Origin: Hymenobacter frigidus
Lineage (GTDB): Bacteria > Bacteroidota > Bacteroidia > Cytophagales > Hymenobacteraceae
Length of the DNA: 64,000 bases
Assembly (NCBI RefSeq): GCF_014640435.1
Contig: NZ_BMGY01000020.1
Coordinates: 1-64,000 of the forward strand
Direction: 5' to 3'
Shown here: in pieces, positions 26,525 to 35,724 of the stretch
How positions within the stretch are numbered: position 1 is the stretch's first letter
How the letters are laid out: each line of letters opens with the position of its first letter
Program-made: the position numbers and the translations under genes
The notes under the pieces: generated by a model
The model's database searches: none
What the model was told of the DNA's origin: nothing
Seen by the model: only the letters and a program-made list of their open reading frames with translations

Positions 26525-27730
26525 ATGCCAACTGCTTATATCGTGGACGCGGTGCGTACCCCGATTGGAAAATTTGGCGGCGCGCTCAGCAGCGTCCGCC
26601 CCGATGATTTGGCCGCCCACGTCCTTCGTGAGCTCATGCGCCGCAATCCTTCCGTTGATAAAAGCGCCATTGAGGACGTCATCATCGGGGCCGCCAACCA
26701 GGCCGGCGAAGACAACCGCAACGTGGCCCGCATGGCCGCTCTGCTGGCCGGCCTGCCCACCACCGTGCCCGGCAACACCGTGAACCGCCTCTGCGCTTCG
26801 GGCCTGCAAAGCATCATGGACGCGGCCCGCGCCATCAAGGCCGGCGAGGGCGACGTGTACCTGGCCGGCGGGGCCGAGAGCATGACCCGCGCCCCCTTCG
26901 TGATGGCTAAGTCGGAGTCGGCCTTCGGCCGCGAGCTTACGGCCCACGACACCACGCTGGGCTGGCGCTTCGTGAACCCCCGCCTGAGCAAGCTGCACCA
27001 CCCCTTCTCGATGGGCCAGACGGCCGAGAACGTGGCCAAGCAGTACGGCATCACCCGCGAGGAGCAGGACTTCTTCGCCTTTGAAAGCCAGCGCAAATAC
27101 GCCCGGGCGTTCGAGAAAGGCCGTTTTCGCAAGGAAATCGTGCCCGTGTTTATTCCCAGCCCCAAGGGCGACACGGCCTTGTTCGACACCGATGAGCAGC
27201 CGCGCTTCTCGTCGCTCGAAAAGCTGGCAACGCTCAAGCCCGCCTTCCAGCCCGAAGGCGGCACCGTGACGGCCGGCAACTCGGCGGGCATCAACGACGG
27301 AGCCTCGGCCGCGCTGCTGGTGAACGAAGACGCCCTGGTCCGCTACAACCTCAAGCCCCTGGGCCGGGTGGTGGCCTCCGCCGTGGCGGGCGTCGACCCA
27401 TCGGTGATGGGCCTGGGCCCGATTCCGGCTATCCGCAAGGTGCTGGAGCGCGCCGGCCTCACCCTGGCCGACATCGACCTGATTGAGCTGAACGAAGCCT
27501 TCGCGGCCCAGAGCATCGCCTGCATCCGCGAGCTGGACCTGGACCCCGCCAAAGTGAACGTGAACGGCGGCGCCATTGCTATGGGCCACCCGCTGGGCAG
27601 CTCGGGCGCGCGCATCACGGCCACGCTGCTGCACGAGATGCACCGCCGCGGCGAGGGCATGCGCTACGGCCTGGTAGCGATGTGCGTGGGCGTGGGCCAG
27701 GGCGCGGCCGTGATTTACGAGAAGCTGTAG
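26525..27730 (+). CDS. Thiolase, 3-oxoadipyl-CoA/acetyl-CoA acyltransferase type
   Basis: 401 residues from ATG 26525 ([20 protein letters not shown]). Catalytic Cys90 in VNRLCASG, the His of [11 protein letters not shown], and the second Cys in MCVGVGQG are all present; SMTRAPFVM and NEAFAAQS are typical thiolase blocks. The strings [12 protein letters not shown] and [13 protein letters not shown] are characteristic of the PcaF/PaaJ branch, which cleaves 3-oxoadipyl-CoA to succinyl-CoA and acetyl-CoA in aromatic degradation. No other pca or paa gene is in the window, so a general acetyl-CoA acyltransferase role in fatty-acid or amino-acid breakdown is equally possible. Cytoplasmic. Terminated by the compact repeat at 27740. 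Confidence 0.92.
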   Translation: MPTAYIVDAVRTPIGKFGGALSSVRPDDLAAHVLRELMRRNPSVDKSAIEDVIIGAANQAGEDNRNVARMAALLAGLPTTVPGNTVNRLCASGLQSIMDAARAIKAGEGDVYLAGGAESMTRAPFVMAKSESAFGRELTAHDTTLGWRFVNPRLSKLHHPFSMGQTAENVAKQYGITREEQDFFAFESQRKYARAFEKGRFRKEIVPVFIPSPKGDTALFDTDEQPRFSSLEKLATLKPAFQPEGGTVTAGNSAGINDGASAALLVNEDALVRYNLKPLGRVVASAVAGVDPSVMGLGPIPAIRKVLERAGLTLADIDLIELNEAFAAQSIACIRELDLDPAKVNVNGGAIAMGHPLGSSGARITATLLHEMHRRGEGMRYGLVAMCVGVGQGAAVIYEKL

Positions 27731-27739
27731 GAGATAAAC

Positions 27740-27785
27740 AAAAAGAACGTCATGCCGAGCGGAGCCGAGGCATGACGTTCTTTTT
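27740..27785. terminator. Compact REP-like hairpin acting as bidirectional terminator
   Basis: AAAAAGAACGTCATGCC / GGCATGACGTTCTTTTT, 17-bp perfect stem with a 12-base loop, between convergent genes. It is a shortened member of the GAACGTCATGC repeat family, with flanking A and T runs that make it terminator-like. Confidence 0.8.
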
Positions 27786-27814
27786 ACTGGGGCTGCTCTG
27801 ATTCGCGGGCGTTG

Positions 27815-28516
27815 CTACGCCACGACGGCTACCCTGGCCGCTGCCGCGGCCGGCGCTTGCAGCAGGCCCGCCCGGAAGTAGGCGGCGCAGCGGGCATCGT
27901 CGCGCAGAAACTGGGCCGCCACCAGCTTCACGGCGTCGCTGAGGCGGCCGGTGAGGTCGGAGCGGTGGGCCTGGGCTTCGGCGCGGGCCTTGGTCGATTG
28001 CTCGTCGCCGGCACTGGTATCGTCGCGGCCGACTTTGAAAGCGGTGTACAAGCGGGTGTACAGGGCCGGGTCGAACTCGGGGCCCCGCATTTTGACGTGG
28101 GCGAGGGCGGCCTTTTCGGCGCGGGCAAAAAGCAAGTCGGCGGTGAGCAGGCTGGCCTTGCTATACTCGGTGCGGCCGTTGGGGAAGAAAGCTAGGCGGA
28201 TGGCCGGGTCCTTCTTGCTTTTGTAGTCGATGAGGGCCTCGTCTTCTTCGAGCTGGTGCTGCAAGTCGGCCAGGTCGCCCCACAGGAGCTGGGCCCCGGT
28301 GCGGCGCTGGCTGATGCCGGCATCGGTGGCGGCCATGGAGCCAAACAAGGCTGTGTGAAAGGTAGTGAGGCCGGCGAGAAGGGCCTTGAAGGCCCCGCCG
28401 GGGTTGTCGAGAGCGAGGCGCTGGGCCACGTCGAGCGAGAATTTTTGCAGACGCGGCAGCGTCACGTCCTGGGTGGCAAAATAGTCGGGGGCGAAGAACG
28501 GGGTAGGGTTCACCAT
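27815..28516 (-). CDS. Hypothetical protein, 233 residues
   Basis: Starts MVNPTPFFAPDYFATQDVTL at 28516; the frame is open upstream, but that part overlaps a repeat-rich region and looks non-coding. Mostly alpha-helical and soluble, with no signal peptide. Segments such as LALDNPGGAFKALLAGLTTF, QHQLEEDEALIDYKSKKDPA and MRGPEFDPALYTRLYTAFKV look conserved-protein-like, and the third-position GC is high like the neighbours, supporting a real gene. No family was recognised. It is convergent with the thiolase gene across the terminator hairpin. Confidence 0.65.
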   Translation of the reverse strand: MVNPTPFFAPDYFATQDVTLPRLQKFSLDVAQRLALDNPGGAFKALLAGLTTFHTALFGSMAATDAGISQRRTGAQLLWGDLADLQHQLEEDEALIDYKSKKDPAIRLAFFPNGRTEYSKASLLTADLLFARAEKAALAHVKMRGPEFDPALYTRLYTAFKVGRDDTSAGDEQSTKARAEAQAHRSDLTGRLSDAVKLVAAQFLRDDARCAAYFRAGLLQAPAAAAARVAVVA

Positions 28517-28640
28517 AAGCGGAAATTTGCGGGCCGGAAAGGGGGTGAGAATGAAAAGGGTAAAAGACGGCTGCGAACTTTCGGCCCGGCCCACCGGCTC
28601 CGGCGGGCCTGAACCCAGGCCTGCGCCCCGCCAAAAACCG

Positions 28641-28805
28641 TCCGGCAGCGAGTAGCCGATGCCGAATGGCTCCCGAAAGACTTCCAGCAATCTTTCGCCG
28701 GAGGCAAACTACTGCCGGGCGGTTTCCGCAGGCCTTTAGCCGTTGGCAACCAAGCCCCGGAAAGCCTCCGGCACCGGGTAGCCGGAGGCGAAAGGCTGCC
28801 GGCAT
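28641..28805. repeat. Degenerate repeats in a 430-base gap
   Basis: TCCGGCAGCGAGTAGCCGAT at 28641 recurs as TCCGGCACCGGGTAGCCGGA at 28767, aligned over about 38 bases with roughly ten differences. A third, weaker copy spans about 28674-28722 (GCCGGAGGCAAACTACTGCC versus GCCGGAGGCGAAAGGCTGCC). The last copy contains a 9-bp inverted repeat, GCCTCCGGC (28764-28772) and GCCGGAGGC (28781-28789). The remaining sequence of the gap up to the ATG at 28948 is AT-rich near 28850-28890, as expected for a promoter, with nothing exact to call. Confidence 0.6.
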
Positions 28806-28947
28806 CCCGGCAGGAAAGTCAACCTTAACCAAACCCGAACGGCCTGAAAATAAAATTTTTACGCTATAGCACAGTATAGTTTTATAGATGTTATTTGTAG
28901 AGCCGTGCGGGTGCATGGCAGCTCATTTTTATTTCTTACAACCAAGT

Positions 28948-31900
28948 ATGTTAAACCTCTCCTCAACTGGGTTGCGCCGGCCCTTCCGGCGGCTGCTTGT
29001 GCAAGCCCTGGCCGGGCTGGCCCTGCTGGCCGTGTCGGCCACGGCCGCTGAAGCCGCCAACCCGCTGCTGCGCATCGAGGCCCTGGGTAGCCCCAGCGGC
29101 AACCCCGACGTGACGGCCTTCGTCGACCAGGTCGAAATCGTGCGCGTGTCCGACGGCATGGTGATGACCGGCGCCGTGGCCAACCCCGGCTTCGAAACCT
29201 TTGACCCGCTGGCCAGCGGCACTTTCGGCTACAACCCCACTGGGGCATCGTGGACGTTCACGGGCCGGTCAGGCATTTCCCAGGCGGGTGGCGGCTTTGG
29301 CCCCACCCCGCCCCAGGGCAATGCCGTGGCCTTTCTGCAAAGCTTCGGGGGCAACAATGGCCTGGCCGACCAGACCCTGGCTCTAGCCGATGGCGTGTAC
29401 CGGGTGCGGTTCCTGGCGGCGCAGCGCACCAATTGCTGCGGCGGCACCTACGACCAGCGCCTGAGCGTGCTGGTAAACGGGGTTTCGGTGGGCGTGGTGC
29501 AGCCCCCGTCCTCCACCACCTTCACCTCCTTCACCTCCAACGCCTTCGTGGTGGGCTCGCCCAACAACGCGCTGGCCTTTGACGGGGTGAACGACCAGGT
29601 GACCGGCACCAATGCGCAACTGCCCCAAGGCAACACGGCCCGTACCCTGGAGGCGTGGGTGAATCCGTCCAACACCAACGTCGGGCTCATTACCTACGGC
29701 ACGAATGCCCTCAACCAGCGTGCGGGCATTAGCTTGCTGGGCAACCGGCTGTACTACGCGGGCAGCAGCAATGACCTCATCGGCAGCACGGCAATAGCCC
29801 TCAATACTTGGCACCACGTTGCCGCCTCCTATGACGGCACCACCCTGAAATTGTACGTGGACGGGGTACTCGATGCGACGCAAAATATGACGGCCTTTAA
29901 CACGACTGGCACCGGCTTCCTGCTGGGAAACACTGGCAACGGGGTCTCCGAGTACCTCAACGGTCGCCTCGACGAGGTGCGCCTTTACAACGTGGGCCTG
30001 ACGGCGGCGCAGGTGCAGGCCGACATGTTCAGCACGACCTCGGCCCTGCCGGGCAGTCAGATAGCATATTACAACTTCGACCAGGGCATCGCCGGCGGCA
30101 ACAACGCGGGCATCACGAGCCTGACCGACCAGAGCGGCAACGGCCGCACGGGCACGCTCATGAACTTTGCCCTCACCGGTACTACTTCCAACTTCGTGCG
30201 CAGCTTCCCCACCATCACCCAGATTGCGCCCACCAGCGGCCCGCGCGGCAGCAGCGTGCTCATCGCCGGCACCAATCTGCTCGATGCCACCAGCTTTGCC
30301 TTCAACGGCACGGCCGTAGCGCCCTTCACCACGCCCACCAACGACTTCTCGGCCACGGTGACCGTGCCCGCCACCGCCACCACCGGCCGGGTGAGCACGG
30401 CTTCGGCCACCCTCACAACCTTCACCGGCCCCGCCTTCACCGTCGTCACCGACCTGGTGGTGAGCACCGGCACGCAGCTCGCTCCGACGACCATTCCGGC
30501 TGGCAACTACAACAGCATCACCATCACCGACGTCGGCAACGGCGTGCTGGCCGGCAACGTGAGCGTGGCCACGTTCCTCACCGTGCAGCCCGGCGGCGGG
30601 CTGAGCGACGGCTGCAGCATCATCAGCGGCGCGGGCACCTTCACGCTCGGCGCCGGCAGCATCCTGGGCATCTGCAGCCCGGCGGGCATCACCTTCAGCG
30701 GGGCCACGGGCTCGGTGCAGGTCACGGGCACCCGCTCGTTCTCCACCGCCGCCAACTACGGCTACAACACCAACGCCGCGGTGACTGGCAACGGCCTGCC
30801 CGCCACCGTGGCCAGCCTGGCCATCAACACGGCCGGCAACGTGACGCTCTCCAACCCGGTGGCCGTGTCGGCCGCCGTGGGCGTGGGCGGGGCCGGCAAC
30901 CTGCTGCTCAACGGCAACAACCTGACGCTGCTCTCCTCGGCCACCGGCACGGCCCTGGCCCGCAACAGCAGCACCGGCATCGTGGTGGGCACGGCCACCG
31001 TGCAGCGCTTCATCGCCCCGGTCAACCCGGGCCTGGGCTACCGCCACTACAGCGCCCCGGTGAGCGGCTCGACCGTGAGCGACCTGGCCACGGCCGGCTT
31101 CACGCCCCAAATCAGCCAGGCCGCCACGTATAACGCTTCGGCCACGCCGGGCACCACCACGCCCTTCCCCACCGTGTTTGCCTATGACCAGAGCCGCGTG
31201 GCCCTCACCAACTCGTTCGCCCCCTTTGACCGCGGCTTCGTGGTGCCCAGCGCCGCCACCCCCCAGATTGACCTGAACCTGACCGTGGGCCGCGGCTACG
31301 CCGTCAACATCGCCGGCAACCAGCTGGTCGACTTCGTGGGCACGCTCAACACCGGCACCCGCTCGCTCACGCTGGCCCGCAACGGGGCCGGCAGCGCCAA
31401 CGAATTTGAGTCCGGCTGGCACCTGGTGGGCAACCCCTACCCCGCCCCCATCGACTACGCCCTAGTGGCCCCGGCCGACCGCACCAACCTGGAAGACGCC
31501 ATGTACGTGTTCGAAAGCGCTACCCAGTACACCGGCAGCTACCGCAACTACGTCAACGGCGTCCCCGCCGCCAACCGCTTCATCGGCATGGCCCAGGGCT
31601 TCTTCGTGCGGGTGGCGGCGGGCCAGACCAGCGGCACGCTCAACTTCCAGAACAGCCAGCGCGTGACCGACCCCACCGTGCAGGTGCGCTTCCGCCGCGA
31701 CGCGCCCGACCTGCGCCCCCTGGTGCAGCTCGACCTGCGCGGCGCCACCGGCGCGGCCGACGCCTTCTACGCCTACGCCCAGCCCGGCGCTACGGCGGCC
31801 TTCGACGCGGCCTTCGACGCCCGCAAGCTGCCCAACACCACGGGCCTGAACCTGGCCAGCGTGGCCAGCACCGGCGAGGCCCTGTCGATTGACGGCCGCC

Positions 31901-32424
31901 CGGCTTTTGCACCCGCCACTGCGCTCGCCCTGACGGTGGGCGTGCCCGCCGCCGGCACCTACACGCTGGTGGCCGCCGACCTGACCAACCTGCCCGCCGG
32001 CCTTGACGCCTTCCTCACCGACGCGGCCACCGGCCGCACGGTGAACCTGCGCACGCAGCCCAGCTACGCCTTTGCCGTGACGGCTGCCCAGGCGGCCACG
32101 CTGCTCACGGGCCGCTTCACGCTCGCCTTCGGGGCACGCACGGCCTTGGCGGCCGCCGCGGCCCTGACCGCCGCCGAAGTGTCGCTCTACCCCAACCCGG
32201 CCCACGGCACCTTCGCGGTGCAGGTGCCGGCCGTGGCCGGTGCCACAGCGGTGCAGGCCACGCTGCTCAACGCCCTGGGCCAGGCGGTGCGCCACCAGTC
32301 GGCCGCGCTCTCCCCGGCCGGCGCTCTCCTCACGGTGGAAACGGCCGGCCTGGCCGCCGGCGTGTACACCTTGCGCCTGCAGGTGGGCACCGCCGCGCTG
32401 GCCAAGCGCGTCGTCATTCAGTAA
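28948..32424 (+). CDS. Large T9SS surface protein with LamG-like domain
   Basis: 1158 residues from ATG 28948, with a signal peptide ending ATAAEA-ANP. An N-terminal beta domain (about 35-200; NPGFETFDPLASGTFGYNPT and the paired Cys in RTNCCGGTYDQ) resembles a carbohydrate-binding jelly roll. A LamG/concanavalin-like domain follows (about 205-375; LEAWVNPSNTNVGLITYG, WHHVAASYDGTTLKLYVDGV, GRLDEVRLYNVGLTAAQV). Then an IPT/TIG domain (ITQIAPTSGPRGSSVLIAGT), a long Thr/Asn/Gly-rich beta region, and a T9SS tail (VSLYPNPAHGTFAVQVPAVA to KRVVIQ). Likely a polysaccharide- or surface-binding exported protein. The gene at 32496 (PID-CTERM type) follows at 71 bases. Confidence 0.88.
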   Translation: MLNLSSTGLRRPFRRLLVQALAGLALLAVSATAAEAANPLLRIEALGSPSGNPDVTAFVDQVEIVRVSDGMVMTGAVANPGFETFDPLASGTFGYNPTGASWTFTGRSGISQAGGGFGPTPPQGNAVAFLQSFGGNNGLADQTLALADGVYRVRFLAAQRTNCCGGTYDQRLSVLVNGVSVGVVQPPSSTTFTSFTSNAFVVGSPNNALAFDGVNDQVTGTNAQLPQGNTARTLEAWVNPSNTNVGLITYGTNALNQRAGISLLGNRLYYAGSSNDLIGSTAIALNTWHHVAASYDGTTLKLYVDGVLDATQNMTAFNTTGTGFLLGNTGNGVSEYLNGRLDEVRLYNVGLTAAQVQADMFSTTSALPGSQIAYYNFDQGIAGGNNAGITSLTDQSGNGRTGTLMNFALTGTTSNFVRSFPTITQIAPTSGPRGSSVLIAGTNLLDATSFAFNGTAVAPFTTPTNDFSATVTVPATATTGRVSTASATLTTFTGPAFTVVTDLVVSTGTQLAPTTIPAGNYNSITITDVGNGVLAGNVSVATFLTVQPGGGLSDGCSIISGAGTFTLGAGSILGICSPAGITFSGATGSVQVTGTRSFSTAANYGYNTNAAVTGNGLPATVASLAINTAGNVTLSNPVAVSAAVGVGGAGNLLLNGNNLTLLSSATGTALARNSSTGIVVGTATVQRFIAPVNPGLGYRHYSAPVSGSTVSDLATAGFTPQISQAATYNASATPGTTTPFPTVFAYDQSRVALTNSFAPFDRGFVVPSAATPQIDLNLTVGRGYAVNIAGNQLVDFVGTLNTGTRSLTLARNGAGSANEFESGWHLVGNPYPAPIDYALVAPADRTNLEDAMYVFESATQYTGSYRNYVNGVPAANRFIGMAQGFFVRVAAGQTSGTLNFQNSQRVTDPTVQVRFRRDAPDLRPLVQLDLRGATGAADAFYAYAQPGATAAFDAAFDARKLPNTTGLNLASVASTGEALSIDGRPAFAPATALALTVGVPAAGTYTLVAADLTNLPAGLDAFLTDAATGRTVNLRTQPSYAFAVTAAQAATLLTGRFTLAFGARTALAAAAALTAAEVSLYPNPAHGTFAVQVPAVAGATAVQATLLNALGQAVRHQSAALSPAGALLTVETAGLAAGVYTLRLQVGTAALAKRVVIQ

Positions 32425-32495
32425 TTATTGTTCGGGGCCGGCGCTGCGCCGGCCCCGATAATTCATTCCCGTTCATTTCAACCGTACGCCATCCA

Positions 32496-32702
32496 ATGAA
32501 ACACTTCCTTTATTCGGCCGCCCTGGTGCTGGCCGTGTGGGCCCTGAGCAGCGCCGCGGCGCTGGCCCAGGCCCCCAGCACGGGCGGCCCCACGCCAACG
32601 CCCGCCGCCACGGCCGTGCCCCTCGACGGCGGCGCCTCGCTGCTGCTGGCCGGCGGCATCGGCTACGCCGTGCGCAAGCTGCGCCAGCGCCGTCAGCGCT
32701 AG
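32496..32702 (+). CDS. PID-CTERM-type mini-protein
   Basis: 68 residues: signal peptide (MKHFLYSAALVLAVWALSSA-AALAQ), a 15-residue Pro/Thr linker, and a C-terminal VPLDGGASLLLAGGIGYAVR followed by a KLRQRRQR basic tail. The pattern P-[ILV]-DGG-x3-L-x-A-G-x-G-Y-x-x-[KR] plus basic residues is the PID-CTERM sorting signal of Bacteroidota, built like PEP-CTERM/exosortase signals: motif, membrane helix, basic end. The protein is little more than a signal peptide and a sorting tail. It follows the LamG surface protein gene by 71 bases and ends at a strong terminator, so the two may be co-transcribed. The processing enzyme is not in this window. Confidence 0.75.
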   Translation: MKHFLYSAALVLAVWALSSAAALAQAPSTGGPTPTPAATAVPLDGGASLLLAGGIGYAVRKLRQRRQR

Positions 32703-32730
32703 CTGACCCGGCCCTTCGCCGGCCCGCAGG

Positions 32731-32765
32731 AAGCCCCAGCAACCGTCCGGTTGCTGGGGCTTTTT
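32731..32765 (+). terminator. Rho-independent terminator after the PID-CTERM gene
   Basis: AGCCCCAGCAACCG / CGGTTGCTGGGGCTTTTT with a 2-base loop and a T5 run. Confidence 0.92.
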
Positions 32766-32872
32766 AGCGCTTGGGCCGCTATACCCTGCGCCGGCAAACG
32801 GGCGGCGCGGTACCGGCCCGGCCCGTGGCGGTGAAGCAGGGCCGGCCCCACCTGCGCGACTCCGTTACTTTT

Positions 32873-32900
32873 GCCCCCGCTGCCGCTTAGTAGCGGGGGC
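32873..32900 (+). promoter_or_regulatory. Leader hairpin upstream of truA
   Basis: GCCCCCGCT / AGCGGGGGC, perfect 9-bp stem with a 10-base loop, located just after a TTACTTTTG promoter-like box (32865-32873) and 36 bases before the truA ATG. It would form at the very 5' end of the transcript. Role unknown. Confidence 0.45.
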
Positions 32901-32936
32901 TTATCGCGTCCGTCGCTTTCCTCTTTCACCTTTTCC

Positions 32937-33701
32937 ATGCGTTATTTTCTTCATCTCGCCTACGACGGCACCCGTTTCCACGGCTGGCAGGTGCAACCCA
33001 ACACCGTTACCGTGCAGGCCGAGGTAGACCGCTGCCTGAGCCAGGTGCTGCGCCAGCCCGTCCACTGCTTGGGTAGCGGCCGCACCGATACCGGCGTGCA
33101 CGCCAGCCACCAGGTAGCGCATTTCGAGGCCGAGCTGCCCGACGGCCTCCCCTTGGACGTGTTGCTCTACCGCCTGCGCCGCGCCCTGCCGCCCGACGTC
33201 GCGGCCCTGCGCCTGCACCCCGTGGCCGCCAATGCCCACGCCCGGTTTTCAGCCGAGGAGCGCAACTACGAGTACTTCGTGGTGACCCAGCCCAACCCCT
33301 TCCGGCGCGACCACGCCCTGTACATCGACCGCCCGCTCGACCTGGCGGCCATGAATGAGGCGGCCGGCTACCTGGTGGGCCAGTTCGATTTCACCTCTTT
33401 CTCAAAAATGAAGGGCAATGAAAACCACTACGTGTGCTACTGCACGGCCGCCGGCTGGCACCCCGCGCCGGGCGGCTGGGTGTTCCGCATCCGGGCCAAC
33501 CGCTTCGTGCGCGGCATGGTGCGGCTGGTGGTGGGCACTCTGCTCGACGTGGGCCGGGGCAAGATGACGCCGCGCCAGTTTCAGGAGCTGCTGTGGGCCC
33601 AGCGGCGGGTGGATGCCGGCGGCGCGGCCCCGGCGCAAGGCCTGTTTCTGAGCCGGGTAGAATACGAGGACGGCGTGGTGCCGGAGGAAGAGGTGGACTG
33701 A
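32937..33701 (+). CDS. truA: tRNA pseudouridine(38-40) synthase TruA
   Basis: 254 residues from ATG 32937 (MRYFLHLAYDGTRFHGWQVQ); the frame is open upstream, but family members start here. Catalytic Asp51 lies in GSGRTDTGVHASHQVAHF. Other family blocks: RFSAEERNYEYFV, DFTSFSKMKGNENHYVC and ANRFVRGMVRLVVGTLLDVG. It converts U38-40 in the anticodon arm of many tRNAs to pseudouridine, in the cytoplasm as a homodimer. Length is normal. It stands alone, followed by a REP-like element and the ABC exporter. Confidence 0.97.
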   Translation: MRYFLHLAYDGTRFHGWQVQPNTVTVQAEVDRCLSQVLRQPVHCLGSGRTDTGVHASHQVAHFEAELPDGLPLDVLLYRLRRALPPDVAALRLHPVAANAHARFSAEERNYEYFVVTQPNPFRRDHALYIDRPLDLAAMNEAAGYLVGQFDFTSFSKMKGNENHYVCYCTAAGWHPAPGGWVFRIRANRFVRGMVRLVVGTLLDVGRGKMTPRQFQELLWAQRRVDAGGAAPAQGLFLSRVEYEDGVVPEEEVD

Positions 33702-33716
33702 GGCGGTTAACCAGCG

Positions 33717-33819
33717 GAACGTCATGCCGAGCGCAGCCGAGGCATCTCGCGTGCAGCAGTAATCAATGCTGTTGCAACGAAGCGAGCGAGATGCCTCGAC
33801 TGCGCCCGGCATGACGTTC
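33717..33819. repeat. REP-like inverted repeat, GAACGTCATGCCGAGCGCAG family
   Basis: 34-bp arms (33717-33750 and 33786-33819) with few mismatches and a 35-base loop, located 15 bases after truA. Confidence 0.9.
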
Positions 33820-33891
33820 GGTAGATAAGCCCTCGCCACCGCCCATACTTTTTCGTCCCGCCGTGGTTTACTTCCGACCTTTGCCTGACTT

Positions 33892-35667
33892 ATGGACCCC
33901 ACTACTTCCGCTACTAAAACCGGCCAAGTGTTCGATTGGGCTGTGCTACGCCGCCTGCTCAGCTACGTGCGCCCTTACCGGCGCGTGTTCATCGGCCTGA
34001 TTGTGCTCACCGTGGCCACGGCCATCCTGGGTACGCTGCGGCCCTTTCTCATTCAGCGCATGGTCGATGTCAGCATCGAGCAGGGCGACATGAAGAGTCT
34101 CAACACCATGTTTTTGCTGCTGCTGGTGCTGCTGGTGGGCCACGCCGGCGTGAGCTATTTGCAAACGTACTACGGCGGCTGGCTGGGCCAGTACATCGTG
34201 CGCGATATCCGCACCGACCTTTACCAGCACCTGCTCAAGCTTAAGCTCAGCTTCTTCGACCGCACCCCCATCGGCGTGCTCGTCACGCGCAACATCTCGG
34301 ACGTGGAAACGCTCTCGGACGTGTTTAGCGAGGGCCTGGCCGCCATGGTGGGCGACATCCTGCAGCTGCTCTTCATCATGGCCTTCATGTTCTACATCGA
34401 CTGGCGGCTCACGCTCATCAGCCTGTCGGTGATTCCGCCGCTGCTGTTTTCCACCTACGTGTTCAAGGAGAAAATCAAGAGCTCGTTTCAGGATGTGCGC
34501 AACGCCGTGGCCCGGCTCAACTCCTTCGTGCAGGAGCACCTCACGGGCATGAACGTGGTCCAGATTTTCAACAACGAGGAGCGGGAGTACCGCAAGTTCG
34601 CGGCCATCAACAAGGAGCACACCGAGGCCAATATTCGCTCGGTGCTCTACTACAGCATCTACTTTCCGGTGGCTGAGGTGCTGGGGGCCGTCGGGGTGGG
34701 TCTGCTGGTGTGGTACGCGGCTCAGGGCCAGATTGAGGGCTCGATTTCGAAGGGCGCGCTCATCGCCTTTATCATGTACAACGCGCTGTTCTTCCGCCCC
34801 ATCCGCCAGATTGCCGACCGGTTCAACACCCTGCAGCTGGGACTGGTGAGCACCGAGCGCCTACTAAAGCTGCTCGACAACCAGGATTTGGTGGCCACTA
34901 CCGGCACCTTCGCCCCAACCGAACTCCGGGGCGACGTGGAGTTCAAGCACGTCAAGTTCGCCTACAACGAGCCCGACTGGGTGCTCAAGGACATCAGCTT
35001 CCACGTGAAGCCCGGCCAGACCATCGCCTTTGTGGGCGCCACCGGCGCGGGCAAAACCAGCATCATCAACTTGCTGAGCCGCTTCTACGACATTCAGGAG
35101 GGCAGCATCTGCATCGACGGCCGCGACCTGCGCGAGTACGACCTGAGCCTGCTGCGCCGCCAAATCGGGGTGGTGCTGCAGGATGTGTTCCTGTTCGCCG
35201 GCAGCATCCGCGACAACATCACGCTGGGCAACAAAACCATCACCGACACCCAAATCTGGGAAGCGGCCGACTTGGTGGGGGCGCGCCGCTTCATCGAGCG
35301 CCTGCCCGGGGCCCTCGCCTACCCCGTGATGGAGCGCGGGGCCACGCTCTCGGTGGGCCAGCGCCAGCTCATCAGCTTCGTGCGGGCCATGGTGTACCAG
35401 CCCCACATCATCATCCTCGACGAAGCTACCTCATCGGTCGACTCCGAAACCGAGGAGCTCATCCAGGAAGCTATCGAAAAGCTGATGCAGGGCCGCACCT
35501 CGCTCGTCATCGCCCACCGCCTGAGCACTATCCAGAAGGCCGACAAAATCATCGTCCTCGACAAAGGCGAAATCAAAGAAACCGGCACCCACGACGAGCT
35601 CCTGCGCATCGAGGGCGGCTACTACGCCCAGCTCTACCGCATGCAGTACGTGGTGGCCAGTACGTAG
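33892..35667 (+). CDS. ABC exporter, fused membrane and ATPase domains (MsbA/MdlB-like)
   Basis: 591 residues from ATG 33892. Six transmembrane helices in the first 320 residues (VFIGLIVLTVATAILGTL, MFLLLLVLLVGHAGVSYL, MVGDILQLLFIMAFMFYID and others), then a nucleotide-binding domain: Walker A GATGAGKTS, Q-loop VLQDVFLFAG, Walker B IIILDEATSSVD and H-loop IAHRLST. The signature reads LSVGQRQL where LSGGQ is usual, as in many heterodimeric exporters. It would work as a half transporter dimer in the inner membrane, exporting lipid or drug. A GACCTTTG box 16 bases ahead of the ATG suggests its own promoter. A second half transporter is encoded at 42189. Confidence 0.95.
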   Translation: MDPTTSATKTGQVFDWAVLRRLLSYVRPYRRVFIGLIVLTVATAILGTLRPFLIQRMVDVSIEQGDMKSLNTMFLLLLVLLVGHAGVSYLQTYYGGWLGQYIVRDIRTDLYQHLLKLKLSFFDRTPIGVLVTRNISDVETLSDVFSEGLAAMVGDILQLLFIMAFMFYIDWRLTLISLSVIPPLLFSTYVFKEKIKSSFQDVRNAVARLNSFVQEHLTGMNVVQIFNNEEREYRKFAAINKEHTEANIRSVLYYSIYFPVAEVLGAVGVGLLVWYAAQGQIEGSISKGALIAFIMYNALFFRPIRQIADRFNTLQLGLVSTERLLKLLDNQDLVATTGTFAPTELRGDVEFKHVKFAYNEPDWVLKDISFHVKPGQTIAFVGATGAGKTSIINLLSRFYDIQEGSICIDGRDLREYDLSLLRRQIGVVLQDVFLFAGSIRDNITLGNKTITDTQIWEAADLVGARRFIERLPGALAYPVMERGATLSVGQRQLISFVRAMVYQPHIIILDEATSSVDSETEELIQEAIEKLMQGRTSLVIAHRLSTIQKADKIIVLDKGEIKETGTHDELLRIEGGYYAQLYRMQYVVAST

Positions 35668-35685
35668 ACGGCACGGTAAAAAACC

Positions 35686-35702
35686 GAACGTCATGCTGAG
35701 CT
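35686..35702. repeat. Solo half of the REP-like repeat
   Basis: GAACGTCATGCTGAGCT without a matching inverted arm nearby; the remainder of the element appears to be lost. Confidence 0.7.
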
Positions 35703-35724
35703 ACTGTCAATACAAAATCCCAAA

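Noticed and set aside
26516-27643. Long minus-strand open frame opposite the thiolase
   Set aside because: Antisense shadow of a clearly real thiolase with all catalytic motifs.
29383-31422. 679-codon open frame on the minus strand opposite the LamG T9SS gene
   Set aside because: It is a shadow of high third-position GC in the plus-strand gene; composition (Ala/Gly/Arg/His/Val) is that of antisense frames and no domain is seen.
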